From Psychrobacillus mangrovi (lineage in GTDB: Bacteria; Bacillota; Bacilli; Bacillales_A; Planococcaceae), in assembly GCF_037104765.1 (NCBI RefSeq), contig NZ_JBAWSY010000003.1:307907-371906 (forward strand): a stretch of DNA of 64,000 bases. Direction: 5' to 3'. How positions within the stretch are numbered: the stretch's first letter is position 1; every line of letters starts with the position of its first letter. Below are positions 32,792-41,202 of this stretch, in pieces. The notes beneath the pieces are model-generated. The model did no database searches and had not been told where the DNA came from. It worked only from the letters and a program-made list of their open reading frames with translations. Made by a program: the position numbers and the translations under genes.

Positions 32792-34132
32792 ATGTCATCC
32801 GTTGCATTCCATACATTAGGCTGTAAAGTAAATCACTACGAAACAGAGGCTATTTGGCAATTATTTAAAGAAAATGGTTATGAACGTAGTGATTTTGAAA
32901 AACAATCAGATGTATACGTTATCAATACTTGTACGGTAACTAATACAGGTGATAAAAAAAGTCGTCAAGTAATACGTCGTGCAATTCGTCAAAACCCAGA
33001 TGCTGTTATTTGTGTAACTGGTTGTTATGCACAAACTTCTCCGGCAGAGATAATGGCTATTCCAGGTGTAGATATTGTTGTGGGAACACAAGAAAGAACA
33101 AAAATGTTAGATTATATTGAACAATATAAATCCGAAAGAAATCCTATTAATGCAGTAGGAAACATTATGAAGAATCGAGTATATGAAGAATTGGATGTTC
33201 CATCATTCACAGATCGTACTCGTGCTTCCCTTAAAATACAAGAAGGTTGTAATAATTTTTGTACTTTTTGTATTATCCCTTGGGCTCGTGGCCTCATGAG
33301 ATCACGTGATCCTGAAGAGGTAGTTCGTCAAGCTCAACAATTAGTTGATGCAGGTTATTTAGAAATAGTCTTAACTGGAATCCATACAGGTGGATATGGA
33401 GAAGATTTAAAAGATTATAACTTGGCTCAGCTTTTAAGAGATATTGAAAATAATGTAAAAGGACTAAAGCGTCTACGTATTAGTTCAATCGAGGCAAGTC
33501 AATTATCAGATGAAGTAATTGATGTTTTGAGAGATTCAAAAATTGTTGTGAGACACCTGCATATTCCTATTCAATCTGGCTCAGATACCGTGTTAAAAAG
33601 AATGCGTAGAAAATATACAATGAAGTTTTTCGCTAATAGACTAGATCGATTAAGAGAGGCTTTGCCTGATTTAGCTATTACTTCGGATGTTATCGTTGGT
33701 TTTCCAGGTGAAACGGAAGAAGAATTCATGGAAACGTATGATTTCATTCGTGACCAAAAATTCTCTGAACTTCATGTTTTCCCATATTCTAAACGTACAG
33801 GTACACCTGCTGCAAGAATGGAAAATCAAGTAGACGAAGAAGTGAAAAATGAACGTGTGCACCGTTTAATCACTTTAAATGATCAACTTGCTGTTGAATA
33901 TGCATCTCGTTTTGAAGGCGAAGTATTAGAGATTATTCCAGAAGAAAAATATAAAGTGGATTCAGAGTCTAATTTGTATGAGGGTTATTCAGACAATTAT
34001 CTAAAAGTTGTTATTCCTGGTTCGGATGATTTGATTGGGAAATTAGTTCGTGTAAAAATTACAAAGGCTGGCTATCCTTATAACGAAGGACAATTTGTAC
34101 GGGTGCTAGACCAAATAGAAGAGTTAGTTTAA
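32792..34132 (+). CDS. mtaB: MtaB, tRNA (t6A37) methylthiotransferase
   Basis: Adds the methylthio group to t6A at tRNA position 37. It has the N-terminal domain with cysteines for the first iron-sulfur cluster (LGCKVNHYE, NTCTVT, GCYAQ), the radical-SAM CNNFCTFC motif, and a C-terminal TRAM-like domain. At 446 aa it matches B. subtilis YqeV. The ATG follows AAAGAGGTG. A strong terminator closes the unit. Confidence 0.96.
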   Translation: MSSVAFHTLGCKVNHYETEAIWQLFKENGYERSDFEKQSDVYVINTCTVTNTGDKKSRQVIRRAIRQNPDAVICVTGCYAQTSPAEIMAIPGVDIVVGTQERTKMLDYIEQYKSERNPINAVGNIMKNRVYEELDVPSFTDRTRASLKIQEGCNNFCTFCIIPWARGLMRSRDPEEVVRQAQQLVDAGYLEIVLTGIHTGGYGEDLKDYNLAQLLRDIENNVKGLKRLRISSIEASQLSDEVIDVLRDSKIVVRHLHIPIQSGSDTVLKRMRRKYTMKFFANRLDRLREALPDLAITSDVIVGFPGETEEEFMETYDFIRDQKFSELHVFPYSKRTGTPAARMENQVDEEVKNERVHRLITLNDQLAVEYASRFEGEVLEIIPEEKYKVDSESNLYEGYSDNYLKVVIPGSDDLIGKLVRVKITKAGYPYNEGQFVRVLDQIEELV

Positions 34133-34134
34133 TA

Positions 34135-34171
34135 AAAAAGTCAGTGAATCTAGTCTCACTGGCTTTTTTTT
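34135..34171 (+). terminator. Rho-independent terminator after mtaB
   Basis: GTCAGTGA pairs with TCACTGGC (one G-T pair), preceded by A6 and followed by eight T. Confidence 0.88.
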
Positions 34172-34224
34172 ATAATTTCTATTATGATTAAGAGGTACGG
34201 ACAACTGCCGAGAGGGGAATACAA

Positions 34225-34896
34225 ATGACACAAAATATTGCAGCATTAATTGATCATACATTATTAAAACAAAATGCTACTAAAGATCAAATTGAAAAAT
34301 TATGTGAGGAAGCTAAAACTTATAAATTTGCTTCGGTATGTGTGAATCCTACTTGGGTTCAGCTAAGCGCAAAACTTTTACAAGATAGCCCTGTAAAAGT
34401 ATGTACAGTAATTGGGTTTCCATTAGGCGCAAGCACTACAGAAGTGAAAGCATTTGAAACTAAAAATGCTATTGAGAATGGCGCGGAAGAAATAGATATG
34501 GTTATTAATGTGGGTGCATTGAAAGATGCAGACTATGATTTTATCCAAAAGGATATCGCTGCTGTAGTAGAAGCAGCAAAAGAAAAAGCTATTGTGAAAG
34601 TAATTTTAGAAACTTGTTTATTAACAAATGAAGAAATTGTTAAAGCAAGTGAAATATCTAAAGCTGCAGGAGCAGACTTTGTTAAAACTTCTACTGGATT
34701 TTCAACTTCAGGGGCAACAGTTGAAGCTGTTAAACTTATGAGAGAAACTGTTGGACAAGAACTTGGAGTAAAGGCTTCTGGCGGTGTTCGCAGCCTAGAA
34801 GATTTACAAGCAATGGTGGATGCTGGTGCTTCTAGAATTGGTGCAAGTTCTGGTGTAGAAATTATGCAAGGTTTTACAAGTAAATCTGATTATTAA
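34225..34896 (+). CDS. deoC: Deoxyribose-phosphate aldolase
   Basis: Splits 2-deoxyribose-5-phosphate to glyceraldehyde-3-phosphate and acetaldehyde in deoxynucleoside breakdown. The Schiff-base Lys is in DFVKTSTGFS and the proton-relay Lys in VKASGGVRS. At 223 aa it has full length. The ATG follows GAGAGGGGA. It stands alone between mtaB and rpsU, where B. subtilis has yqeW, so its place here is lineage-specific. deoR, nupC and pdp are not nearby. Confidence 0.95.
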   Translation: MTQNIAALIDHTLLKQNATKDQIEKLCEEAKTYKFASVCVNPTWVQLSAKLLQDSPVKVCTVIGFPLGASTTEVKAFETKNAIENGAEEIDMVINVGALKDADYDFIQKDIAAVVEAAKEKAIVKVILETCLLTNEEIVKASEISKAAGADFVKTSTGFSTSGATVEAVKLMRETVGQELGVKASGGVRSLEDLQAMVDAGASRIGASSGVEIMQGFTSKSDY

Positions 34897-34910
34897 TTTA
34901 GTTGTTAGTA

Positions 34911-34939
34911 TTGACCGATTGTAAACAATACGATATAAT
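34911..34939 (+). promoter_or_regulatory. Sigma-A promoter of rpsU
   Basis: TTGACC, 17 bases, TATAAT. It is the best sigma-A promoter in the window and drives rpsU. Confidence 0.8.
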
Positions 34940-34944
34940 TTTTT

Positions 34945-34969
34945 AGTACATAACACTTGGTTATGTACT
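34945..34969 (+). promoter_or_regulatory. 5' hairpin in the rpsU leader
   Basis: AGTACATAAC and GTTATGTACT pair perfectly (10 bp) around ACTTG. The hairpin starts at the predicted transcription start, so the RNA would have a 5'-terminal stem, as seen in mRNAs protected from decay or in protein-binding leaders. Confidence 0.6.
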
Positions 34970-34999
34970 TGACGTGTGTTCGGAGGGAGGGAAAGAGAG

Positions 35000-35173
35000 A
35001 TGTCAAAAACTGTCGTTCGCAAAAACGAATCGCTTGAAGATGCTCTTCGCCGCTTCAAACGTACTGTATCTAAAAGTGGTACAATTCAAGAGGTTAGAAA
35101 GCGCGAGTTTTATGAAAAACCAAGCGTGAAACGTAAAAAGAAATCAGAAGCTGCACGTAAACGTAAGTGGTAA
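35000..35173 (+). CDS. rpsU: Small ribosomal subunit protein bS21
   Basis: A 57-aa, very basic protein reading SKTVVRKNESLEDALRRFKR, typical bS21, which sits near the anti-Shine-Dalgarno end of 16S rRNA. The ATG nine to ten bases after GGAGGGAGG is the start; the frame open to 34976 lies across that site. yqeY, which follows rpsU in B. subtilis, is missing; a strong terminator comes instead. Confidence 0.97.
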   Translation: MSKTVVRKNESLEDALRRFKRTVSKSGTIQEVRKREFYEKPSVKRKKKSEAARKRKW

Positions 35174-35235
35174 ATTAATCCCAACCATCCCTACGTTCAA
35201 AACACGTACATTATGATTAACATTTACAACTATGT

Positions 35236-35274
35236 AAACCGAGAAAATTTATTTTCTCGGTTTATTTTTTTTTT
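35236..35274 (+). terminator. Rho-independent terminator after rpsU
   Basis: ACCGAGAAAAT and ATTTTCTCGGT form a perfect stem with a two-base loop, followed by TTA and ten T. Confidence 0.9.
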
Positions 35275-35336
35275 GAAACTTTTTTCATTCTACTCCGTAA
35301 AGTATTATATACATATAGAAGAAGGGAGGTTTAAGG

Positions 35337-36659
35337 ATGAAATTGTTCCGATATATTATTACTATTAGCTTATTGGTTTTATCATTTTTCATGATTGTTC
35401 CTTCTATTACTGCGGACGCTCCGAAAGTTTATAAAATTCCAGTGTATAAAGAAGTCGAAAAAGGTTTATATGCTTTTTTAAAAAGATCCATCAATGATGC
35501 AGAAGAAGCTGGTGCAGAAGCTATAATTTTTGAGATTAATACGCCAGGAGGATTTGTAGATTCTGCTGAAGATATTGTAAATTTACTGGATTCAACATCT
35601 ATTCGAAAAATAGCCTATATTAATTCTCAAGCACTTTCAGCAGGAGCATATTTAGCACTTCATACAGATGAAATATATATGTCCCCAAATGGAACGATTG
35701 GAGCAGCAGCGGTAATTGACGGAAGTGGAAATGCTGCTGAAGTAAAAGCAAGAAGTGCGTGGAAGGCTAAAATGATCAATGCAGCCAATCGTACTGGGAA
35801 AAATCCCATTTATGCACAAGCAATGGCAGATGAAAGTGTTGACTTACCAAATTTTAATGCTCCAAAAGGTGAATTGTTAACGCTTACCTCTGCAGATGCT
35901 TTAAAGGTAAAGTACTCTAATGGGACAGTAAGTTCAATGCAAGAACTACTAGAAGTGACAAATTTAGCGGATGCACAAATTATTGAAACTGAGCAGACGG
36001 TTACTGAAACGATAGCTAGATTTATTACTCATCCTATAATAGTTCCAATACTTTTATCGATTGCTAGTTTGGGACTAATAGTAGAGTTGTATTCTCCTGG
36101 TTTCGGTGTTGCTGGAACAATGGGGCTCTTATCGTTAGCACTTTTCTTTTTTGGGCATTTAGTTGCGGGGCTCGCAGGGTACGAAACGCTTATCATTTTT
36201 GTTATTGGAGTAATCTTATTAATTGCTGAATTCTTTTTGCCCGGAGGAATTAGTGGTATATTAGGGGCAGCTGCTATTATTCTTAGTATAATTCTAGCAG
36301 GAGGCAATATTGTACAAATGAGTATTGCTGTTTTAATTGCTTTAACAGTAGCTATAGTGGGAATGGTGATTATTATGAAATTTTTTGGTAAACAATTAAG
36401 AGTATTAAATAAAGTAATTCTATCGGATGCAACAACCACAGAACAAGGGTATGTTTCCAATGTAAATAGACTTGAGTTAGTTGGTAAAGTAGCAGTAACG
36501 ATGACACCCCTTAGACCTGCCGGAACGATACGTATAAGTGATGAGCGAATAGACGCAGTGTCCGATGGAAGTTATATTGATAAGAATAAGCATGTTATGA
36601 TTATCAAAGTAGAAGGCTCTCGTATAGTTGTGAGAGAAGTTAGAGAAGAGGAGGAATAA
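35337..36659 (+). CDS. yqeZ: NfeD-family membrane protein with ClpP-class domain (YqeZ)
   Basis: A 440-aa NfeD1b-type protein. It has a signal-like N-terminal helix (residues 1-26), an extracytoplasmic serine-protease-like domain (about 30-220; NTPGGFVDSA, ALSAGAYLALHTDEIYM), several membrane helices (about 235-345) and a C-terminal OB-like NfeD domain (VGKVAVTMTPLRPAGTIRI). Such proteins are partners of flotillins; floA follows after one base. In B. subtilis the operon responds to sigma-W; I see no clear sigma-W promoter here. The ATG follows AGGGAGG. Confidence 0.93.
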   Translation: MKLFRYIITISLLVLSFFMIVPSITADAPKVYKIPVYKEVEKGLYAFLKRSINDAEEAGAEAIIFEINTPGGFVDSAEDIVNLLDSTSIRKIAYINSQALSAGAYLALHTDEIYMSPNGTIGAAAVIDGSGNAAEVKARSAWKAKMINAANRTGKNPIYAQAMADESVDLPNFNAPKGELLTLTSADALKVKYSNGTVSSMQELLEVTNLADAQIIETEQTVTETIARFITHPIIVPILLSIASLGLIVELYSPGFGVAGTMGLLSLALFFFGHLVAGLAGYETLIIFVIGVILLIAEFFLPGGISGILGAAAIILSIILAGGNIVQMSIAVLIALTVAIVGMVIIMKFFGKQLRVLNKVILSDATTTEQGYVSNVNRLELVGKVAVTMTPLRPAGTIRISDERIDAVSDGSYIDKNKHVMIIKVEGSRIVVREVREEEE

Positions 36660-36660
36660 T

Positions 36661-37662
36661 ATGTTTAGTGGAGGAATGATCGGTTTAATAGTAATAATCG
36701 TGTTAGCATTTATCGTGCTTTCTGTGTTTTTTACATTTTTTCCAATCGCATTATGGATTTCAGCACTTGCAGCTGGTGTAAAGATCAGCATATTTACATT
36801 AGTTGGTATGAGGTTACGTCGAGTTATACCATCTCGTATCGTAAACCCACTTATAAAAGCACATAAAGCTGGGTTGAATGTTGCTATAAACCAGTTAGAA
36901 AGTCATTATTTAGCGGGTGGTAATGTTGACCGTGTCGTTAACGCGTTAATCGCTGCTCACCGTGCGAACATTTCGCTAACATTTGAACGTGCAGCGGCAA
37001 TTGATTTAGCAGGTCGTGATGTATTGGAAGCAGTACAAATGTCTGTTAATCCAAAAGTAATTGAAACTCCATTCATTGCAGGGGTTGCAATGAACGGAAT
37101 TGAAGTAAAAGCTAAAGCCCGCATTACAGTACGTGCGAACATTGACCGTTTAGTCGGGGGAGCTGGAGAAGAAACAATTGTAGCTCGTGTTGGTGAAGGT
37201 ATCATTAGTACCATCGGTTCAAGTACTAGTCATGAACGAGTTTTAGAAAACCCAGATTTAATTTCTCAAACTGTATTAGCTAAAGGATTAGATTCTGGAA
37301 CAGCATTTGAAATTCTATCGATTGACATTGCGGACGTTGATATAGGTAAAAATATTGGCGCTGAACTGCAAACAGAGCAAGCTGAAGCTGATAAGAAAAT
37401 TGCACAGGCTAAAGCAGAAGAACGTCGTGCAATGGCTGTAGCTTCTGAGCAAGAAATGAAAGCTAAAGTAGTTGAAATGCGCTCTAAAGTAGTTGAAGCA
37501 GAAGCAGAAGTACCACTTGCGATGGCTGAAGCTTTACGTGAAGGTAATATAGGTGTTATGGATTATATGAACTATAAAAATATTCAAGCAGATACAACGA
37601 TGAGAGATTCAATAAGCAAAGTCGGGGGAGAAAAAACTTCTACGGATGAGTTGAAAGACTAA
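36661..37662 (+). CDS. floA: Flotillin-like protein FloA
   Basis: A 333-aa membrane scaffold of functional membrane microdomains. It has an N-terminal hydrophobic hairpin (about residues 5-55), the SPFH/band-7-like domain, and a long Ala/Glu-rich coiled region (AELQTEQAEADKKIAQAKAE, about 235-295) with the repeated EA pattern seen in flotillins. It begins directly after yqeZ with GAGGAGG inside the yqeZ end, as expected for a coupled NfeD-flotillin pair. Confidence 0.95.
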   Translation: MFSGGMIGLIVIIVLAFIVLSVFFTFFPIALWISALAAGVKISIFTLVGMRLRRVIPSRIVNPLIKAHKAGLNVAINQLESHYLAGGNVDRVVNALIAAHRANISLTFERAAAIDLAGRDVLEAVQMSVNPKVIETPFIAGVAMNGIEVKAKARITVRANIDRLVGGAGEETIVARVGEGIISTIGSSTSHERVLENPDLISQTVLAKGLDSGTAFEILSIDIADVDIGKNIGAELQTEQAEADKKIAQAKAEERRAMAVASEQEMKAKVVEMRSKVVEAEAEVPLAMAEALREGNIGVMDYMNYKNIQADTTMRDSISKVGGEKTSTDELKD

Positions 37663-37688
37663 GAAATAATAGATAGGAGGTTTTCTCC

Positions 37689-38105
37689 TTGGAAAGTATT
37701 ATTGTCATTATCATTATGGCGATCATTAGTAGTTTGGTTGGCAAGAAAAAGAAAACAGACCAAAAGCCTGTCAAACAAACTCAACAACAAATGAAACCAG
37801 TGAAAGATAATCCATTTAAAGATCTAGGCGATTTTGCAAAAGATTTTATGGATGAACAAAAAAAGCAATTGAATAGGAAATCCCCAGAAGTAAAGAAGGC
37901 GCCTATTCCCGTTGAAAGAGTAGAACGTGAAGTCATGAGAGATCAGGGCAAACCCCGTTCTACTGGTAGACTTTCTGTTCACCAGGAAAAAAAAGAAAAG
38001 AAAGTATCACAACCGAATATTAATGTTATTCCTAATTCCAAAGATGATTTAGTTAAAGCAATTGTATTCTCTGAAATTCTTGCACCACCAAAATCGAGAA
38101 GATAA
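37689..38105 (+). CDS. yqfB: YqfB-like membrane-anchored basic protein, unknown function
   Basis: A 138-aa protein: one short N-terminal membrane helix (residues 2-16), then a long, charged, Lys/Gln-rich region and a conserved-looking end (DDLVKAIVFSEILAPPKSRR). It starts with TTG, eight bases after AGGAGG. By position (floA-yqfB-yqfC) it corresponds to B. subtilis YqfB; similarity of such low-complexity sequence is hard to judge by eye. It is the last gene before a hairpin that separates this operon from yqfC. Confidence 0.7.
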   Translation: MESIIVIIIMAIISSLVGKKKKTDQKPVKQTQQQMKPVKDNPFKDLGDFAKDFMDEQKKQLNRKSPEVKKAPIPVERVEREVMRDQGKPRSTGRLSVHQEKKEKKVSQPNINVIPNSKDDLVKAIVFSEILAPPKSRR

Positions 38106-38106
38106 C

Positions 38107-38156
38107 TCATGAACACTCCTTTACATGCATAAAATCATGTAAAGGGGTGTTTTTTT
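38107..38156 (+). promoter_or_regulatory. Terminator whose loop is a sigma-E-like -10 and whose 3' arm holds the yqfC ribosome-binding site
   Basis: Positions 38112-38127 pair with 38136-38151, a 16-bp stem with one G-T pair. The 8-base loop is exactly CATAAAAT, one base from the sigma-E -10 CATACANT; TCATGAA lies 14 bases upstream (first four bases fit the -35). The 3' arm contains AAAGGGGTG, the yqfC ribosome-binding site. A seven-T run follows and contains the TTG start of yqfC. Confidence 0.6.
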
Positions 38157-38394
38157 GAAAAAATTATTTCCACTCCATGCGAGTATTATGATGGAAGATT
38201 TTAGTGAGATTACGTTAGATAATGAATTTACCATCCTTCGTTTAAAAGAAAATAATTTAGTTTGTGCATACGATGATTTCCTTTTAGAAATTCAAGCCAA
38301 TACTTTAAAGATAAAATCATTATCAATGGAGCGACTCTGTTTGCAAGTAGAAGAGCTTAGTCATTTCAAAATTACGAGGAAGGAAAAAACGTAA
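38155..38394 (+). CDS. yqfC: Sporulation protein YqfC
   Basis: A 79-aa protein of the YqfC family (KLFPLHASIMMEDFSEITLD, CAYDDFLLEI); in B. subtilis it is a sigma-E-controlled mother-cell gene paired with yqfD. Its role is not known. The start is TTG, formed by the end of a terminator T-run, five bases after AAAGGGGTG. That ribosome-binding site is buried in the upstream hairpin. The stop overlaps the yqfD start by one base. Confidence 0.87.
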   Translation: MKKLFPLHASIMMEDFSEITLDNEFTILRLKENNLVCAYDDFLLEIQANTLKIKSLSMERLCLQVEELSHFKITRKEKT

Positions 38395-39485
38395 TGCCAC
38401 AGCTAATCCAAGTAAGGATGCCGATTAAAGTGGATCAGCATCTATTATTTCAACGATTATTTTCCGCTAATATTGTTGTGTATCAAGTCTACAGTACAGA
38501 AAAGTACTTTTATTTTTCTGTTCGTAGAAAAGACTTGCCATTATTTCGAAAAATAAGAAGGTCATTAAAACTTCCTGTCCACTTAGTGGATGAAAGAAAA
38601 AAAGGAATCATTCAACCTTATGCTATCTCTATAGTAGGAGTGATCATATTTTTATTGATTCCAGTTTTACTTGCGCAATTCATTTGGACTATAAAAATTG
38701 ATTCTGAATCGCCAGAAAATGATGTGCTTATTTATGAAGAATTAAAAGAAATGAATATCAAAAAAAATATGCGTGCTTCAAAATTGCCATCAGAGCAAGA
38801 GATTAGGCAAAAACTTTTATTAAAACATAAAGAATACTCATGGGTGCATTTTACAAAGTCAGGATCAAAACTGACAGTAACGCCGATGCTTGCACCTATT
38901 CAGACTGAACGTGTCATTAAAGATGCTCCCCCTGTACATTTAATAGCAAAAAGAAGTGGTGTCATAACCGATTTTGAATTAATAAAAGGAGTTAGGGCAA
39001 TTGAAAAAAATGTTAGCGTTCAAAAAGGAGACGTTTTAGTAAATGGCTTTGTAACCCAAGGAGCTAAAAGAATTATTACGAGTGCAGAAGGAAAGGTATT
39101 TGCAAGTTATTGGATTGAGCTTGAATTTGAATTACCAAAACAAGTAAGTATCGTAAAGCCGAGTGAACGGAAGCTGGTGATACAAAAAAAGAGTGAGAAA
39201 AAAACTACGTTTTGGAAGGAAATTGTTCTTCCTAAACCTTTACAAAAATATTTAGAAGCAGGCTATGTTCAACTATCGGAAGAAAATAAGTTTTTACTGG
39301 ATGAACAATCGATGGAAAAATTGATACGTCCATTACTTTATCAAAAAATAATAAATGAGCTACCAGCCGATACTCAAATTCTGGAGGATAAAATTTTACA
39401 GGTGACCATTCAAAATGATAAAGTAAAAGGGAAAGTATTATTTTTGATAAATGAAAATATTGCAATTCCACAAGTAATACCCTAA
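38394..39485 (+). CDS. yqfD: Sporulation protein YqfD (stage IV type)
   Basis: A 363-aa sporulation protein of the YqfD family, sigma-E-controlled in B. subtilis. It has a cytoplasmic N-terminal part (about residues 1-75), one membrane helix (about 77-98, SIVGVIIFLLIPVLLAQFIW) and a large external domain with APPVHLIAKRSGVITDFEL and VQKGDVLVNG. The biochemical function is unknown. It is translated in step with yqfC and followed after 11 bases by phoH. Confidence 0.9.
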   Translation: MPQLIQVRMPIKVDQHLLFQRLFSANIVVYQVYSTEKYFYFSVRRKDLPLFRKIRRSLKLPVHLVDERKKGIIQPYAISIVGVIIFLLIPVLLAQFIWTIKIDSESPENDVLIYEELKEMNIKKNMRASKLPSEQEIRQKLLLKHKEYSWVHFTKSGSKLTVTPMLAPIQTERVIKDAPPVHLIAKRSGVITDFELIKGVRAIEKNVSVQKGDVLVNGFVTQGAKRIITSAEGKVFASYWIELEFELPKQVSIVKPSERKLVIQKKSEKKTTFWKEIVLPKPLQKYLEAGYVQLSEENKFLLDEQSMEKLIRPLLYQKIINELPADTQILEDKILQVTIQNDKVKGKVLFLINENIAIPQVIP

Positions 39486-39496
39486 GGAGACGAAGC

Positions 39497-40456
39497 ATGA
39501 GTGAACTTACACAATTAGATCTTATTTTACAAGACCCAACTGAAGCTGTAATGCTTCTAGGTATTTCAGATAAAAATGTAAAGCTTATCGAAGAAGAACT
39601 AAAAGTACAATTGATTTCTAGAGGGGAAACAATTCGTATTGTTGGTGAAGAAAAAAATGTAGATGAAGCAAAAAAGTTAATGGAACAATTATTATCTGTC
39701 ATTCATAAAGGTATCAATATTAACTCACGTGACGTTTCTTCTGCGATTGAAATGAGTATGAATGGCACAATAGAATACTTTTCAGGTTTGTATGACGAAG
39801 AAATCGCAAGAAATACAAAAGGAAAAGCAATACGTGCAAAAACAATTGGTCAGCGAGAATATATACAAGGTATACGAAAATTTGACTTGGCATTTGGAAT
39901 TGGACCAGCTGGTACTGGTAAAACTTATTTAGCTGTAGTAATGGCTACACAGGCATTAAAGAATGCGCACGTTAAAAAAATCATTTTGACACGCCCAGCA
40001 GTGGAAGCAGGCGAGAGTTTAGGATTTCTACCCGGAGACTTAAAAGAGAAGGTAGACCCTTATTTAAGACCGTTATACGATGCGCTACATGATGTTCTTG
40101 GAATGGAACAAACCGAGCGCTTAATCGAGCGAGGAACGATTGAAATAGCTCCTCTTGCATATATGAGAGGAAGAACCCTGGATGATGCATTCGTTATTCT
40201 TGATGAAGCTCAAAACACAACTAAAGCACAAATGAAAATGTTCTTAACTCGTCTAGGATTCGGATCCAAAATGGTTATCACAGGAGATAAAACCCAAATA
40301 GATTTACCTAGAGGTGCAGAATCGGGATTAATCATTGCAGAGAAAATCTTGAGTAATGTTTCAGGTATTCATTTTCAATATTTGGAACAAGGGGATGTAG
40401 TACGTCATCCATTAGTTGCAAAAATAATACAAGCATACGAAGAACAGCAGCCTTAA
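39497..40456 (+). CDS. phoH: PhoH-family ATPase (YqfE/PhoH-like)
   Basis: A 319-aa protein with an N-terminal KH-like part and the PhoH P-loop ATPase/helicase-like domain: Walker A GPAGTGKT at residues 136-143, TRPAVEAGESLGFLPG, Walker B VILDEAQNTT and GDKTQIDLPRG. The family is linked to RNA metabolism (often next to ybeY), but the substrate is not settled. The ATG follows TAAGGAGAC. In B. subtilis phoH is directly followed by yqfF (pgpH); here 1 kb of repeats separates them. Confidence 0.95.
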   Translation: MSELTQLDLILQDPTEAVMLLGISDKNVKLIEEELKVQLISRGETIRIVGEEKNVDEAKKLMEQLLSVIHKGININSRDVSSAIEMSMNGTIEYFSGLYDEEIARNTKGKAIRAKTIGQREYIQGIRKFDLAFGIGPAGTGKTYLAVVMATQALKNAHVKKIILTRPAVEAGESLGFLPGDLKEKVDPYLRPLYDALHDVLGMEQTERLIERGTIEIAPLAYMRGRTLDDAFVILDEAQNTTKAQMKMFLTRLGFGSKMVITGDKTQIDLPRGAESGLIIAEKILSNVSGIHFQYLEQGDVVRHPLVAKIIQAYEEQQP

Positions 40457-40472
40457 TGGGCTGCTTTTTTTT
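40447..40472 (+). terminator. Terminator overlapping the phoH stop codon
   Basis: GCAGCC and GGCTGC pair around a loop that contains the phoH TAA, followed by eight T. The last codons of phoH form the left arm. Confidence 0.85.
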
Positions 40473-40592
40473 ATCTATGTGGTTGGTAAGGTACAAATGT
40501 GGGTGTCTACTATTTATTGTAAGAATTGTAAGGCTTTGCGGATTCTAAGTAACTTTTTATTTTTTGATACTGTCTTAACTTTTGCGTTTCCA

Positions 40593-40839
40593 GGATGTGC
40601 GTCTCATACGCCTCATAAGCCCGTAGAATTAGAACCTTAAAGAAGTGGGTAGCGTACCAATTATATGCATAGACTGAACAGATACATCACCAATTATATG
40701 CATTCTAGCTGGCAGCACGTCCGAATGAGGCGCTATATGCGCAAGCGCATCCAACTGTCTCATACGGCACGTCATGCGGCTTGCAAGGCGCGACTCATCC
40801 TGCGGAGGCTCATGCGTAGCGTGCGGGCAGCGCACATCC
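40593..40839 (+). repeat. Composite element: M1 left end, M2 body, M1 right end
   Basis: Starts with the M1 left end (GGATGTGCGTC), runs through unique sequence, then an M2 copy from 40700 (GCATTCTAGCTGG, CATACGGCACGTCATGCGG), and at about 40790 switches into the M1 right half (GCGACTCATCCTGCGGAGGC), ending GCGCACATCC. The switch point GGCGCGA is shared by both modules, which suggests recombination there. Confidence 0.8.
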
Positions 40840-40962
40840 GTGTTTTGCTTTATAAGTTGCTGAAGCAGATTCTAAATAATAAAAATGTGGATGAGAAAGC
40901 ACTTTTATATAGGCATACGTTACCTATTGCATTGAGATAACAATTTATAAAGTAAGTCTTCA

Positions 40963-41082
40963 GGATGTGCGCCTTACACGCCGCAGGAGCGCGAAGAATG
41001 AGACCCGTAAAGGATGTGGGAGCGACGAAGGCGCGACTCATCCTGCGGAGGCTCATGCGTAGCGTGCGGCAAGCGCACATCC
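40963..41082 (+). repeat. Repeat module M1, full copy
   Basis: 120 bp, ends GGATGTGCGC and GCGCACATCC perfect, inner CCGCAGGA/TCCTGCGG perfect. Nearly the same as the copy at 6864, 34 kb away. Confidence 0.87.
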
Positions 41083-41202
41083 GTGTTTTGCTTTATAAGT
41101 TGCTGAAGCAGATTATATATAAAAATGTTGTTGAGAACATACTCTTATATAGGCATACGTTATCTCTTACTTTGAGATAGCAATATGAAGTAAGCTTCTT
41201 CA

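Noticed and set aside
40665..41180. Two related plus-strand frames in the second repeat field sharing a C-terminal stretch
   Set aside because: The likeness comes from the tandem DNA repeat. No start signal, and length is set by the repeat edges.
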